A DNA stretch of 64,000 bases from a bacterium (GTDB taxonomy: Bacteria; Cyanobacteriota; Vampirovibrionia; Gastranaerophilales; Gastranaerophilaceae). Location: the NCBI GenBank assembly GCA_017559905.1, contig JAFYQF010000012.1, forward strand, positions 62,001-126,000. The letters run 5' to 3'. Below, piece by piece: positions 1-9,887 of the stretch. The position numbers and the translations under genes were made by a program. Positions within the stretch are counted from its first letter, which is position 1. The number at the start of each line of letters is the position of its first letter. Under the pieces are notes generated by a model, which was not told the origin of the DNA, made no database searches, and saw only the letters and a list, made by a program, of their open reading frames with translations.

Positions 1-469
1 CCAAGAAAAGCATTCCACGACCTACGTATTTTTTTGCAATAGAAACTACTAAACGCAAGTTTGCTTGTACAAGTTTTCTTTTTGCAATAGCACCTTTGTC
101 GCCACCTTCAAGAATTCTTCTTGCAAGTTCAATTTCTTCGTTTGCAGAAAGAAGTTTAATTCTTCCGATTTCTCTTAAATAAAGTCTAACAGGGTCATCA
201 ACTGCAATTCCTTTTGGAAGTTCAAAATCGTTAGGATTTTCTTCTTCTTCTGATGAACTCATCATGTAGATGTCATCAACATTCATTTTTGGACCCATTT
301 TAGATGTAACAATACTTTCGATATTATCAGTTGAAATATCCATGTTCATGTAATTTACATCATCATTGTCGTGGTCAAGCGATGAATCCTCGTCGATATC
401 GGGGATGTTTAAGTTATCATCTTCTAAAATGCTGACAATTGAGGAATTTGGTTGTCTTTTTTTAGTCAT
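1..469 (-). CDS. rpoD: RNA polymerase primary sigma factor RpoD, N-terminal part (runs off window)
   Basis: The minus-strand frame from ATG at 467-469 stays open to position 1, giving about 156 residues. An acidic N-terminal stretch (region 1.1-like, rich in D and E) is followed by '[16 protein letters not shown]' (region 1.2) and by '[17 protein letters not shown]' (regions 2.1-2.2, core-binding), which are diagnostic of group 1 sigma-70 factors. Promoter recognition regions 2.4-4.2 lie outside the window. GGAGA lies 7 nt before the ATG. The start overlaps the 3' end of dnaG by 8 nt, so the two are probably translationally coupled, as in the conserved dnaG-rpoD macromolecular synthesis operon. 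Confidence 0.93.
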   Translation of the reverse strand, partial: MTKKRQPNSSIVSILEDDNLNIPDIDEDSSLDHDNDDVNYMNMDISTDNIESIVTSKMGPKMNVDDIYMMSSSEEEENPNDFELPKGIAVDDPVRLYLREIGRIKLLSANEEIELARRILEGGDKGAIAKRKLVQANLRLVVSIAKKYVGRGMLFL

Positions 470-2363
470 TTATTTTCTCCGAATTTAGTCTTTTGTTTAA
501 TCTATCTCTGAGCTGCATTTGCAATTTTAGGGCTTCGGTTTCGTTATCAACAGCATTAATATATAATTTCCGTAAATTTTCTTTTTCCTTATCCCTTTGG
601 CATTGGAAAATCTTGTTTTTATTTTCCTGAATTACCATTCTAAAGTCCTCGGGGGTTAAATTGCTGAAAGTTTCCGAAATACTAATTAAACTTGTTAAAA
701 CTTGCTGTACATCAGGGTTTTCGTGGTATTCCGTATATAAATTTTCAATCAATTCCTTTACATTATTTACGGTACATATTGATTTGTCAATTGTAGATTT
801 TACATTTATTAACGTTTCATCTGTAAATGCAGTATCGCCAATCATTTCGTTAATTTGTTGGAAATTAAAATGGTTGTCTGTTGTGAAAAAAACGCTCAAT
901 AAATTTTTTTGCGCTTTTTCTAAAACCGTTACATTTTTTGTTACAATTTTAGTAATTTGTTGAGAATTTTCTTGTCTTGCGATTTGGGCTTGAACTGTTC
1001 TAAACCTTTTAACTTCTTGCTCAAGCGCTTTTTCGTCAATGCTTAATGCTCCTGCAACCATCTTTACATATTCGCTTCTGATAATATCGTTATTGATTTC
1101 TTGCAATATTGGAATGATTTCTTTTACGAAACGATTTTTTTCTAATGGAGTTTTGAATTGATTTTTGTTTTTCAAAAGATTGTTTAGTTGAAAATCAATT
1201 AACAAAGGAGAAGCTTCGATAATTTGTTTAAAAGTATCTGCTCCTACTGTTCGTATGAATTCATCAGGGTCTTTGCCTTCTGGTGGACAAACTACACGGA
1301 TTTCGCAGGCGTATTTGTCTTGAGAAGATGCGATGTAACTTTCGTCAAATTGTTTGATATGCCCAAGTCCTGTGAAAGCTTCTTTAATAATTTCAGCACC
1401 TCTACCTGTAGCTTTTTGACCTGCGTTGTCGGTGTCGAATGAAAGATAAATTTTTCTTGATTTGGTGTATCTTGAAAGAAGTTTTATTTGGTCAGGTGTC
1501 AATGCTGTTCCGCAAGATGCTACAGCGTTTTCGATACCGTGAGCTTGAGCCGAAATTACGTCAAAATATCCTTCCATTAATATAACACTGTCTTCTTTTT
1601 TTATGGCTTCTTTGGCAGTGTAAAGTCCGAATAAAACTTTGCTTTTGTTGTAAATTAAAGAATCTGATGAGTTCAAGTATTTTGCTTGTTGGTCTGCTTC
1701 CAGTGTTCTTGCGCCAAAAGCTACGTAATCTCCTATTTCGTTTTGAATAGGGATGATAATTCTGTTTCTGAAACGGTCTATAAATTTGCCGTCTTTGCTT
1801 GGCAAAATCAAACCAGCTTTTTCTAAAACTTCATCTGAAAAATCTTTTTTAAGGTGGTTGTATAACTCTGTGAAAGATTTTGGAGAAGCTCCAAGTGAAT
1901 ATTTTTCGATAATATCTTTGTTAATGCCACGTTTGTTTAGGTAATTAAGCATTTCGGTTATTTCGGAACTTTTGCTGTTCAAAAGCATTTCACAGTAGAA
2001 TTCTGTTGCTTGTTGGCAAGCTTTTAGCATATTACTTTTCAGGTCTTTTGATTCAGATTGTTTGAAGTTTTTTGGAACTTCAAGCCCAAACTTCTCCGCT
2101 AAATCAATAATCATCGGATAAAATTCAAGACCTTGAGTTTTTTGGATAAACTTAAGTGCGTCGCCACCTTCTCCGCAACTGAAACATTTGTAAATCCCTT
2201 TTTGTGGGTTTACTGTAAAAGAAGCTGTTTTTTCATTGTGAAAAGGACATAATCCCCAATAGTTCGCGCCTTTTTTGGTGAGGATAACCTCTTTTTCCAC
2301 GACTTCTACAATATCCAAACGGTCTTTAATTTGTGATACTAATTCCTGAAATGTTTCTGCCAT
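462..2363 (-). CDS. dnaG: DNA primase DnaG
   Basis: This primase makes RNA primers for the lagging strand with DnaB. It is 633 aa from the chosen ATG (2361-2363), which has GGTGA 5 nt upstream; an in-frame ATG 27 nt earlier has no ribosome site. The CHC2 zinc finger is visible as C39, H42, C60 and C63. The catalytic primase core with TOPRIM acidic residues follows ('[12 protein letters not shown]', then 'LSFDTDNAG'). The C-terminal 150 residues are the poorly conserved helicase-binding region, rich in K and E. The length matches the family (about 580-640 aa). It lies upstream of rpoD in the same operon. Confidence 0.96.
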   Translation of the reverse strand: MAETFQELVSQIKDRLDIVEVVEKEVILTKKGANYWGLCPFHNEKTASFTVNPQKGIYKCFSCGEGGDALKFIQKTQGLEFYPMIIDLAEKFGLEVPKNFKQSESKDLKSNMLKACQQATEFYCEMLLNSKSSEITEMLNYLNKRGINKDIIEKYSLGASPKSFTELYNHLKKDFSDEVLEKAGLILPSKDGKFIDRFRNRIIIPIQNEIGDYVAFGARTLEADQQAKYLNSSDSLIYNKSKVLFGLYTAKEAIKKEDSVILMEGYFDVISAQAHGIENAVASCGTALTPDQIKLLSRYTKSRKIYLSFDTDNAGQKATGRGAEIIKEAFTGLGHIKQFDESYIASSQDKYACEIRVVCPPEGKDPDEFIRTVGADTFKQIIEASPLLIDFQLNNLLKNKNQFKTPLEKNRFVKEIIPILQEINNDIIRSEYVKMVAGALSIDEKALEQEVKRFRTVQAQIARQENSQQITKIVTKNVTVLEKAQKNLLSVFFTTDNHFNFQQINEMIGDTAFTDETLINVKSTIDKSICTVNNVKELIENLYTEYHENPDVQQVLTSLISISETFSNLTPEDFRMVIQENKNKIFQCQRDKEKENLRKLYINAVDNETEALKLQMQLRDRLNKRLNSEKIND

Positions 2364-2450
2364 AATTTCACCGTAATAGCATTTTAGCATTAATAAATTA
2401 TTAGTAAAATACCCCTTTACAAAAATAAAAAAAAAGAGTAAATTCGATTT

Positions 2451-3317
2451 ATGAGTTTGCAGGATTTGTCTGAATATTTAACTTTTTTAGAGATAGAAAG
2501 AGGGTTAGCTCAAAATACTATTGATGCTTACAGGCGTGATTTGTCTAATTTTTTGGATTATTGTTTGTCAAATGGTGTTGAAAGCGTAAAAAAAATTGAA
2601 AGAACTCATATTAACGGATATTTTTTATCAATTCATGAAAAGAAACTTTCTCCAACAAGTGTGATGAGAAAAACAGCTTCTATTAGAGGGTTTTTCAAGT
2701 GGTTGTGTGCAAACGAAATTTGTGAAAAAAATCCTGCCCTAACCCTTGAATCACCGAAAGTTCCAAAGCGTTTGCCAAAGGTGATGACCATAGAAGAAAT
2801 TAACAAAATCCTTTCTGAAAATCTAAATAAAAAAGAAAAATTAATAGTTGAACTTCTTTATGGTTGTGGGTTGCGGGTTTCCGAGTTGGTTAATTTGAAA
2901 GTAAACGATGTTGATTCTTCGGCTAAATATTTACGTTGCGTTGGAAAAGGTTCAAAAGAGCGCATTGTGCCAATAGGTTCAATGGCATTGAAAGCTTTGA
3001 AAAATTATGAAAAAGAACGCAGTTTGATTTTGCAAACGAAAGGTAAAACTTCAAAAAGTCTTTTTCTCACAAATGACGGTAAAAGTATTACACGCCAAGA
3101 GGTTTATACTTTTATTCACTCATTGGGTGCAAAAATTCATAAATCAATTTCTCCTCACACTTTGAGGCATAGTTTTGCGACTCACTTGCTTGAAAATGGT
3201 GCAGATTTAAGGGTTGTGCAAGAACTTTTGGGACACAGTGATGTTTCGACAACTCAATTGTACACTCATATCAGCAAGAAAAGATTAAAAGAAGTATATT
3301 TTGCAATAAACGGTTGA
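2451..3317 (+). CDS. Tyrosine recombinase XerC/XerD
   Basis: 288-aa site-specific recombinase, the usual Xer length (about 300 aa), expected to resolve chromosome dimers at dif with FtsK. A SAM-like N-terminal core-binding domain (about 1-100) precedes the catalytic domain. All catalytic residues are visible: R142 ('GCGLRVSEL'), K166, H236 and R239 ('HTLRHSFATH'), H262 ('LGHSDVSTTQ') and the nucleophile Y271. It is divergent from dnaG and followed after 18 bp by a BioD-like gene. XerC versus XerD cannot be settled here, and whether this organism has a second Xer is unknown. It is distinct from the element integrase at 37562. Confidence 0.9.
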   Translation: MSLQDLSEYLTFLEIERGLAQNTIDAYRRDLSNFLDYCLSNGVESVKKIERTHINGYFLSIHEKKLSPTSVMRKTASIRGFFKWLCANEICEKNPALTLESPKVPKRLPKVMTIEEINKILSENLNKKEKLIVELLYGCGLRVSELVNLKVNDVDSSAKYLRCVGKGSKERIVPIGSMALKALKNYEKERSLILQTKGKTSKSLFLTNDGKSITRQEVYTFIHSLGAKIHKSISPHTLRHSFATHLLENGADLRVVQELLGHSDVSTTQLYTHISKKRLKEVYFAING

Positions 3318-3335
3318 GCATGATAGTATGCGGAT

Positions 3336-4055
3336 ATGTTAGACGTTTTTATAACAAGTTCTGAAGCAAATCAAGGAAAAACATTTGTCACTGCAGGGAT
3401 TTCATCAACATTACAAAGTCTAGGCTATTCGACAAGTGTGTATGCTCCTGTGCATTTGGGTGGAGTAGTCAGAGATGGGTTTTTGGAAGCCCCTGACTTG
3501 TTGTATATAAAAAATTCTGATAATAATATAAAAACTTACTACAGTTATCTTCTTCAAAATGACAAAGATCCGATTCAATCTGCTGAAGAACAAAGGATAA
3601 GGATTGTTCCTAATACTTTGTTTGAAGATTATCAAGAAATTAATAATCGTTTTGAATGTTTGATTACGTTGGGTACAAAAGGTATACAAACTCCTATTGC
3701 ACCTAATTTTACGGAAATTGATTTGGTGAAACTTTTGGGTTTGCCGTTGATTTTTGTTATTTCACCTACAAAAGTAAAAATTGATGATATTTTGATTATG
3801 GCAAATCAGGCTTATGTTCAAAGGATTCCTGTAAGAGGAATAATTTTTGTTGATTGTCCGCTAAAAACAGAGGATGCCAATTTAAAAAACTTGCCAAAAT
3901 TAATAGAAAAATATGCAGATACAAGAGTTATTGGTGCTTATCCAAGTGTGGAGAATATTTATTCTCTAACCCCTGATGAATTGATTTCTTATACGCTATC
4001 TGGCGTTAATTTGGAAATGGTTTTTGGGACTAAAATTCCAAAATTAAGCTTTTAA
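3336..4055 (+). CDS. P-loop NTPase of the BioD/CbiA (dethiobiotin synthetase-like) type
   Basis: 239-aa protein with an N-terminal Walker A variant ('SSEANQGKT', residues 8-16) of the deviant kind seen in dethiobiotin synthetase and cobyrinate synthases. Members of the family couple ATP to carboxylation or amidation. The central 'LITLGTKGIQTPIAPN' corresponds to the BioD segment that follows the nucleotide-binding core, and 'PVRGIIFVDCP' resembles the BioD 'GvIlN' strand. No other biotin genes are nearby, so the substrate is uncertain. It follows the xer gene by 18 bp, probably in one transcript. It could also be a divergent phosphotransacetylase N-domain-like protein. Confidence 0.55.
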   Translation: MLDVFITSSEANQGKTFVTAGISSTLQSLGYSTSVYAPVHLGGVVRDGFLEAPDLLYIKNSDNNIKTYYSYLLQNDKDPIQSAEEQRIRIVPNTLFEDYQEINNRFECLITLGTKGIQTPIAPNFTEIDLVKLLGLPLIFVISPTKVKIDDILIMANQAYVQRIPVRGIIFVDCPLKTEDANLKNLPKLIEKYADTRVIGAYPSVENIYSLTPDELISYTLSGVNLEMVFGTKIPKLSF

Positions 4056-4140
4056 TTTCATCTAAACAGAGGATTAAAATTCATCTTTGACCGTTTAAAA
4101 TGATACTGGGCGGGGTTACTAACTAATATGGGGAGAGAAG

Positions 4141-4374
4141 ATGGGAAAGATGAATTATTCGGACGAATCTGCTTTTTACCCACAGAATAGCGGGGAATTC
4201 TCAAGTTCAATTACGAAAACTTGGACAGAGCAAGCTATTGAATGTTATTCAATTGGATGTAATTGTAAAAAATGTTCGCTTGCTGGTGGTAATTATTCCT
4301 TCGTCTGTCAAATGCCCAAAGTTATTGATGTTTTGATTAAATTTTCAGGTAAACCGACTGTTAATATGGCATAA
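4141..4374 (+). CDS. Small cysteine-rich protein of unknown function
   Basis: 77 aa, no signal peptide or membrane segment. GGGGAGAGA sits directly upstream of the ATG and a strong terminator follows the stop, so this looks like a genuine monocistronic gene. The middle of the protein has a cysteine cluster ('CYSIGCNCKKCSLAGG', with one more Cys 10 residues later), which suggests metal binding or a redox role. I do not recognise the family. Confidence 0.6.
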   Translation: MGKMNYSDESAFYPQNSGEFSSSITKTWTEQAIECYSIGCNCKKCSLAGGNYSFVCQMPKVIDVLIKFSGKPTVNMA

Positions 4375-4403
4375 GCAAACTCCTTCTTGATTTGTAAAGT
4401 TAC

Positions 4404-4427
4404 AGCGGACATTTTGTCCGCTTTTTT
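4404..4427 (+). terminator. Rho-independent terminator
   Basis: AGCGGAC and GTCCGCT pair as a perfect 7-bp stem around a 5-nt loop and run into six T's. It ends the small cysteine-rich gene. Confidence 0.9.
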
Positions 4428-4483
4428 ATTGACTTCAATTAATCAAATGATGATTTTTTTTTGAAAAACATTATAATATAGGT

Positions 4484-5125
4484 ATGAAAAAGTCTTTAAT
4501 TTTGTTATTGGTTTTAATAATGTCAGCGGGATCTGCTCATGCGTTTTTGGGGTGGAACAATGATGATATTGATACAGAAGGAAAGGGTTATTTGGGCACT
4601 CTGCCAAACATAACAAAACCTTATGAACCTTCTGAACCTGCTCAAGGTGCGCCAATTTTTGATAAGACAAAACAATTTCATAGCGTAAATGAATTAAAAC
4701 CAATACCAAGAGAAGACCCTGCGTTTGTTAATATAATTTTGAAACAGGACAAAACAAGTCAATATATTAACGATTTGAACGACTTTGTTTTAATTCTTGA
4801 AAAAGTTTACGATTCTATTGAAGATGGTGAAGATGTTCAAATGTTTATGGCAAGAGTTTATTTTTTCAATAAGCACGCAGAACATTTTAAGGATAAATAT
4901 TTAAACAAGCCTGAAAGTTATTATGAAACTTATCAAAAAATTTTGGATGTAAGTTTTAGGGCAAGAACTATTGCGCAATTGAGAGCAGAAGCTGAAAAAT
5001 ATAAGCCATATCTTGCTTATTCAGGTGCTGGTAAAATTTACAATTCAGAAAATATAGATGAACAATTAACTTTGTTGAAATACGAAATTGAAACAACAAT
5101 TGTTATGTTGAAAGAAGCTGAATAA
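4484..5125 (+). CDS. Secreted/periplasmic protein of unknown function
   Basis: 213 aa with a classical signal peptide (KK, then about 15 hydrophobic residues, cleavage near 'SAHA'). The mature part is charged and probably helical from residue 90 on. A TATAAT lies only about 10 nt before the ATG, so the 5' leader is very short. A promoter for the next operon begins after its stop, so it seems to be transcribed separately. No family recognised. Confidence 0.65.
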   Translation: MKKSLILLLVLIMSAGSAHAFLGWNNDDIDTEGKGYLGTLPNITKPYEPSEPAQGAPIFDKTKQFHSVNELKPIPREDPAFVNIILKQDKTSQYINDLNDFVLILEKVYDSIEDGEDVQMFMARVYFFNKHAEHFKDKYLNKPESYYETYQKILDVSFRARTIAQLRAEAEKYKPYLAYSGAGKIYNSENIDEQLTLLKYEIETTIVMLKEAE

Positions 5126-5147
5126 ATATTAAAAATAACTTAACATT

Positions 5148-5176
5148 TTGCCTGCCATGTGGCGGTGTGTTATAAT
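5148..5176 (+). promoter_or_regulatory. Sigma-70 promoter of the MotA-like/OmpA-like/UPF0210 operon
   Basis: TTGCCT and TATAAT are separated by exactly 17 bp, 23 bp before the ATG of the MotA-like gene, with GGAGAG between. Confidence 0.75.
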
Positions 5177-5199
5177 TTTAGCAGAATGGAGAGTTTTAA

Positions 5200-6108
5200 A
5201 TGTTAAATTGGCAACATATATTTACCGATATACCTATTTTAATCGTATTATCGACTTTTGTAATCGCAATATTATTCTGTTTAAACAGATATTTTTATGT
5301 AAATAGAAACCTAAATATGCTTTTGAAGTTTTTGCAAAACTTTAAAAAGACTGACTTGAATTTCAGATTTAAAGAAATTGATGAGTGGATGAGCTTAAAT
5401 CCATACGTTTCTGGAGCGTGGTTAGAATTTAAAAATACGCTTGTATTTTCAGAATCAGTAGCGTTGAAAGGTCAAAATAACAACATTACTTACAAAGAAG
5501 TTTCTTCTACTGTTCAAAATATTCAAACAACTGTTGACCCATTGTATTTCTTTGACGAAGACTCATTAGTTAATTCAAAATTTAACTCAAAATTTGTTGG
5601 TGCAGTACCTACGATTTTGACAGGTTTCGGTCCGTTATTTACGTTTTTGAACATCGCAATTGCGTTCGGTAAAGTTGACTTTGCTTCTCAAGAAAAAACA
5701 ATTTCTTCTGTAGCAAGCTTGATGTCATCAATGCAGGTAGCTGCGTTGGTATCAGTATTTGCGGTAGGATCCAGCTTGATTTTCATTATTATTGAAAAAG
5801 TTGTTTATAACATTTTCTGTAAAAGATGTTTACTTCGTTGTCAGTCATTAATTTCTCATTTGTTTGATAACATTTCATCAGAAAAATTCTTGTTTGAACT
5901 TTTGAAAGAAACAAAAATTCAGAACAATAATTTGCAACATTTGATTGCTGGTATGCCAGAACAATACAAAGTTGCTATGAACTCAAGTATCGCATCAAAC
6001 CTTGTTCCATACCTTGAAAACTTGATTTTCGGTATCAACCAATTGAACAAACAAATGAAAGATGTTGCTAAAGGTGGCAAACAAGATGAAGTGGATGACT
6101 TGTTTTAA
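5200..6108 (+). CDS. MotA/TolQ/ExbB-like membrane protein
   Basis: 302 aa, inner membrane. One hydrophobic segment lies at about 11-31, and two more at about 130-155 ('VGAVPTILTGFGPLFTFLNI') and about 178-200. A cytoplasmic domain sits between the first and second, and a cytoplasmic helical tail ends the protein. This three-segment layout with a large loop matches proton-channel subunits of the MotA/ExbB class. The next gene encodes the expected peptidoglycan-binding partner with a MotB-type plug. No flagellar or TonB genes are nearby. The proteins of the Zorya defence system (ZorA/ZorB) have this layout too, but no zorC, zorD or zorE follows. Confidence 0.6.
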   Translation: MLNWQHIFTDIPILIVLSTFVIAILFCLNRYFYVNRNLNMLLKFLQNFKKTDLNFRFKEIDEWMSLNPYVSGAWLEFKNTLVFSESVALKGQNNNITYKEVSSTVQNIQTTVDPLYFFDEDSLVNSKFNSKFVGAVPTILTGFGPLFTFLNIAIAFGKVDFASQEKTISSVASLMSSMQVAALVSVFAVGSSLIFIIIEKVVYNIFCKRCLLRCQSLISHLFDNISSEKFLFELLKETKIQNNNLQHLIAGMPEQYKVAMNSSIASNLVPYLENLIFGINQLNKQMKDVAKGGKQDEVDDLF

Positions 6109-6121
6109 GGGATTTTAAAAG

Positions 6122-6820
6122 ATGGCAATTGGTGGAAAGAAACATAGCGCAGGCGAATTTGAAGAAAACGTATTCTGGACGACAATGTCCGACTTGATGT
6201 TGGGTATTGCGATTGTTTTTATGACTTTGTTTGTACTTGCCATGACTGGTTTTACGCAAGAATCTATTAAACTACAAGAAAATCAAATGAAGGCGACGGA
6301 GGAATTGGTTGAAAAACTTAAGGATGCCGAAATTGATGCTGAAGTTGACAAGTTGACTGGGAATGTAAAAATTTCAGAATTGCAATTGTTTGATTTGAAT
6401 AGTTATACCCTAAAACCAGAAGGGAAAGCTCTTTTAGATAAATTTGTGCCTATATATTTAGATACATTGTATTCAAAAGAGGACATTGCAAATAATATTA
6501 CTAATATTATTATTCAAGGGCATACTGATTCTCAATCTTTTGTAGGTTTGAAAACTATTGATGAACAGTATGCAAAAAACATGGAATTAAGTCTTCTTCG
6601 TGCAAATGCTGTTGCGCAGTACGCAATTCGTACAAAATATGACAGAAAAAACAGCGAAAGGTTTCGCAAAATGTTGGTTGTTGAAGGCAAAAGTTTTTCA
6701 GAGCCTGTTTTGGTTGATGGTGTAGAAGATTATGCAAAAAGTAGACGTGTAGAATTGAAAGTAAGAGTTAAACCAAGAGGGTTTGCGAAAATTTTTGGAT
6801 TGAATTATGGAAACAATTAA
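6122..6820 (+). CDS. OmpA/MotB-like peptidoglycan-binding membrane protein
   Basis: 232 aa. A single N-terminal membrane helix carries the MotB-type pattern '[20 protein letters not shown]' with D24 where the proton-accepting Asp of MotB/ExbD sits. A short linker leads to a C-terminal OmpA-like domain ('[12 protein letters not shown]', then '[14 protein letters not shown]'), which binds peptidoglycan in this family. It begins 13 bp after the MotA-like gene and overlaps the next gene by 14 bp. The pair is expected to form a stator-like ion channel anchored to the cell wall. What it drives is not visible. Confidence 0.7.
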   Translation: MAIGGKKHSAGEFEENVFWTTMSDLMLGIAIVFMTLFVLAMTGFTQESIKLQENQMKATEELVEKLKDAEIDAEVDKLTGNVKISELQLFDLNSYTLKPEGKALLDKFVPIYLDTLYSKEDIANNITNIIIQGHTDSQSFVGLKTIDEQYAKNMELSLLRANAVAQYAIRTKYDRKNSERFRKMLVVEGKSFSEPVLVDGVEDYAKSRRVELKVRVKPRGFAKIFGLNYGNN

Positions 6821-8174
6821 CGAAAGCAATATTTTAGAAACAATAAATATGATTAAACTTCACAATCTTGATATAAGAACTGTGACTTTGTCATTGAGTT
6901 TGAGAGATTGTATAGATAGCGATGTTGATGTAGTTTGCCACAACATTCGCAATAAAATTTTGAAATATGCAAAAAATTTGGTTGAATATGCAAACGAATT
7001 GGAGAATGAATATTCTATTCCAATTATTAATAAAAGGATTGCAGTTACTCCGATTTCTTTAATAGGCGAGGCTTGCAAAAATCCTGATTATGTAAAAATT
7101 GCAAAAACTCTTGATGATGCTGGTAAAGAAGTTGGCGTGAATTTTATTGGTGGATTTTCTGCGCTTGTAGAAAAAGGTTGTACAAAAGGCGACAAGCTTT
7201 TGATTGAAAGTATTCCTGAAGCTTTGGCTGTGACTGATAATTTGTGTTCTTCTATAAATCTTGCAAGTTCAAAGGCTGGTATTAATATGGATGCTGTTTT
7301 GAAAATGGCAGAAGTTATTAAAAAGTCAGCAGAACTTACAAAAGATAGAGATTGCATTGGCGCTGCAAAGTTGGTTTGTTTTTGTAATTCTCCTGGAGAT
7401 AATCCGTTTATGGCAGGAGCTTTTTGTGGAATGGGTGAGCCAGAATGTGCGCTTAATGTTGGTGTTTCAGGACCTGGTGTTGTAAGAGCTGCTATTTTAG
7501 ATTTGCCTGAAGGTGCAGATATGAGCGAATTGGCAAACAAGATTAAACAAACAGCTTACAAAATTACAACAACGGGAGAGCTTGTTGGTAGAAAGTTGGC
7601 AAAAAAATTAGGGATACCATTTGGTGTAATTGATTTGTCATTAGCACCGACACCTGCAGAGGGTGATAGTGTTGCTGGTATTTTTCAGGCTATGGGTTTG
7701 GAACATGCTGGTGCTCACGGTACAACGGCAGCGCTTGCTATGTTGAATGACGCTGTTAAAAAAGGTGGCATTATGGCAAGTTCTCATGTTGGAGGTTTGT
7801 CTGGAGCTTTTATTCCTGTTTCTGAAGATGCTGGCATGATTGAGGCGGCAAGATGCGGATGCTTAACTTTTGATAAATTAGAGGCTATGACGTCAGTTTG
7901 TTCTGTTGGACTTGACATGATTGCGATTTCGGGTGATACTCCTATTGATACCATTGCAGGAATTATTGCAGATGAAATGGCAATTGGTATGATTAACAAA
8001 AAAACAACCGCAGTTAGAATTATCCCTGCCATTGGCAAAACTGTTGGTGAAACTATTGGATGGGGTGGGCTTTTAGGTGAAGCTCCAATTATGAAAGTTA
8101 ATGGACTTTCTTCTACTAACTTTGTTAGACGTGGTGGTAGAATCCCTGCACCAATCCATAGCTTGAACAATTGA
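6807..8174 (+). CDS. UPF0210 (PFL/DUF711) family protein
   Basis: 455 aa, the normal length of the UPF0210 family, which is structurally related to PFL-like glycyl-radical folds but has no assigned reaction. Diagnostic pieces are '[16 protein letters not shown]', '[12 protein letters not shown]', '[20 protein letters not shown]' and '[14 protein letters not shown]'. It is normally found after an ACT-domain (UPF0237) gene. Here it follows the OmpA-like gene with a 14-bp overlap and no good ribosome site of its own, which implies translational coupling. This pairing with a MotAB-like channel is unusual. Confidence 0.85.
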   Translation: METINESNILETINMIKLHNLDIRTVTLSLSLRDCIDSDVDVVCHNIRNKILKYAKNLVEYANELENEYSIPIINKRIAVTPISLIGEACKNPDYVKIAKTLDDAGKEVGVNFIGGFSALVEKGCTKGDKLLIESIPEALAVTDNLCSSINLASSKAGINMDAVLKMAEVIKKSAELTKDRDCIGAAKLVCFCNSPGDNPFMAGAFCGMGEPECALNVGVSGPGVVRAAILDLPEGADMSELANKIKQTAYKITTTGELVGRKLAKKLGIPFGVIDLSLAPTPAEGDSVAGIFQAMGLEHAGAHGTTAALAMLNDAVKKGGIMASSHVGGLSGAFIPVSEDAGMIEAARCGCLTFDKLEAMTSVCSVGLDMIAISGDTPIDTIAGIIADEMAIGMINKKTTAVRIIPAIGKTVGETIGWGGLLGEAPIMKVNGLSSTNFVRRGGRIPAPIHSLNN

Positions 8175-8222
8175 TGGAGAATTAAATTCTCATTGGAAAT
8201 CTATTGAATCAAATTTGTAATT

Positions 8223-9887
8223 TTATTTTTTCTTTGTCATTGATTTTGAGCGCAGAGTTCTGTGATATGTGATTGCAAAGCGGTGAGCTTCGTCACGAAT
8301 TCTTTGGAATAAAAATAATGCGCTTGAATTTTGTGGCAAAATTACTGGGTCTGAGTTATTTGGTAGAAAAACTTCCTCGTGTTTTTTTGCCAAACTTACA
8401 ACGTCAATTCCTTCTATTCCCAGTTCTTCAATGATTTGCATAACGCTAGAAAGTTGACCTTTTCCGCCGTCTATAATCATTAAATCAGGTTTGTCCCAGT
8501 TCTTTTCGCCCAATCGTTTTAATCTGCGTGTGAGAACTTCTTTCATTGATAGAAAATCGTCAGGTTTACCTTCTGTTGATTTGATTTTAAATTTTTTGTA
8601 TTCAGATTTTTTACTCAATCCGTTTATGAAAGTAATCATCGAAGCAACTGTATTTGTGCCTTGAATGTGCGAAATATCGTAGCATTCAATTCTGTGTGGG
8701 AAATTTTTTAGCTGGAGTTTTTCTGCAAGATATGAGCCGATTTCGTTGAAATCATCTCTTATTTTTGACATTTTTTTGAGTTTTGCATTATCTAAAACGA
8801 CTTTTGCATTTTTGTCTGCCAACATTTGAAGTTCTTTTCCTTGAGCAGATTTTCCGTAACTGATTTTTACTTTTTTCTTCGCAAGAATTTCTAGCCATTC
8901 TTCGTATAGAGATTTTTCGCCGATATTTTCCAATTCATTCGATACAATTTTGTCAGGATAACCAAGTGTAAGAGAGTTGTAGTATTCTTTGAAGAAAGTC
9001 GCAAAAAATTCTGTTTTGTCTTCTGCTTCAACTTCGTAAACAAAATCTTTTTTGTCGATTAATCTTCCTTCTCTTACCATCAAAATTACTATCGCAAAAA
9101 TTCCGTCTTCTGACAAAAATGAAATAACATCTTCGTTTAGGCTTGTGTTTTCGTAAACAACTTTTTGTTTTTCTAATGTTTTTTTCAAATCTAAATAACT
9201 GTCACGAAGTCGTGCAGCTTTTTCAAATTGTTCGGCAGAGGCAAATTTTTCCATTTGAAGTTTTAATTGTTCCATCAATTCGGATTGTTTACCTGCAAGA
9301 AATAATTCTGCTTGTTTGATAATTGCTTTGTATTCATCACTTGTTATCATGTTTTGGCAAGGTGCCATGCAACGTCCTATGTGATAATACAGGCATGGGC
9401 GGTCTTTGAATTTTGGAGTTTTGCATTGCTTTAATGGAAATATTTTTTTTAAAAAATCAAGCGTTGAATACATTGCTCTTACATCTGTGTAAGGTCCATA
9501 ATATCTACCTTTTTCTGGGTTGATATTTTTTTTGCGAATAACTTGTATGCGTGGAAAATCATCATCAGTAATTAAAAAATATGGATATTTTTTGTCGTCT
9601 TTTAATAAAATATTGTATTTTGGTTTATGTTTTTTTATTAAATGACTTTCTAAAATTAGAGCTTCGACTTCTGTGTTTGTAATAATATATTCAAGTTTTT
9701 CGATTTGTGAAACAAGAACTTGAACTTTTACGCTGTCGTGGTGCTTTTTGTTGAAGTAACTCATTACACGGCGTTTCAAAATTTTCGCTTTTCCCACGTA
9801 AATTATTTCGTTATCTTTGTTGTAATAAAGATAACAACCAGGGAGTGATGGAAGCAATTTTAGACTCTGTTTAAGATTTTCATTCAT
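8223..9887 (-). CDS. uvrC: UvrABC system protein C lacking the C-terminal helix-hairpin-helix domain
   Basis: Excinuclease subunit that cuts both sides of a lesion. 554 aa: the GIY-YIG nuclease domain (about 12-95, 'LPGCYLYYNKDNEIIYVGKA'), the Cys-rich region around 'CKTPKFKDRPCLYYHIGRC', the UVR motif that contacts UvrB (about 200-230), and the RNase H-like nuclease for the 5' cut ('HRIECYDISHIQGTNTVAS', 'DLMIIDGGKGQL'). The protein stops right after 'ITYHRTLRSKSM', where family members continue for 50-60 residues with a DNA-binding HhH domain. Its start codon overlaps the stop of the upstream response-regulator gene (TAATG). Confidence 0.93.
   Translation of the reverse strand: MNENLKQSLKLLPSLPGCYLYYNKDNEIIYVGKAKILKRRVMSYFNKKHHDSVKVQVLVSQIEKLEYIITNTEVEALILESHLIKKHKPKYNILLKDDKKYPYFLITDDDFPRIQVIRKKNINPEKGRYYGPYTDVRAMYSTLDFLKKIFPLKQCKTPKFKDRPCLYYHIGRCMAPCQNMITSDEYKAIIKQAELFLAGKQSELMEQLKLQMEKFASAEQFEKAARLRDSYLDLKKTLEKQKVVYENTSLNEDVISFLSEDGIFAIVILMVREGRLIDKKDFVYEVEAEDKTEFFATFFKEYYNSLTLGYPDKIVSNELENIGEKSLYEEWLEILAKKKVKISYGKSAQGKELQMLADKNAKVVLDNAKLKKMSKIRDDFNEIGSYLAEKLQLKNFPHRIECYDISHIQGTNTVASMITFINGLSKKSEYKKFKIKSTEGKPDDFLSMKEVLTRRLKRLGEKNWDKPDLMIIDGGKGQLSSVMQIIEELGIEGIDVVSLAKKHEEVFLPNNSDPVILPQNSSALFLFQRIRDEAHRFAITYHRTLRSKSMTKKK

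Noticed and set aside
5200-8174. Zorya defence system
   Set aside because: Only ZorA/ZorB-like layout is present; the following gene is UPF0210, not zorC, zorD or zorE.
8175-8222. Frameshifted remainder of the UvrC HhH domain
   Set aside because: Only 48 bp remain before the neighbouring gene and no HhH pattern (such as IPGIG) is found; just a short FDSI-like chance match.
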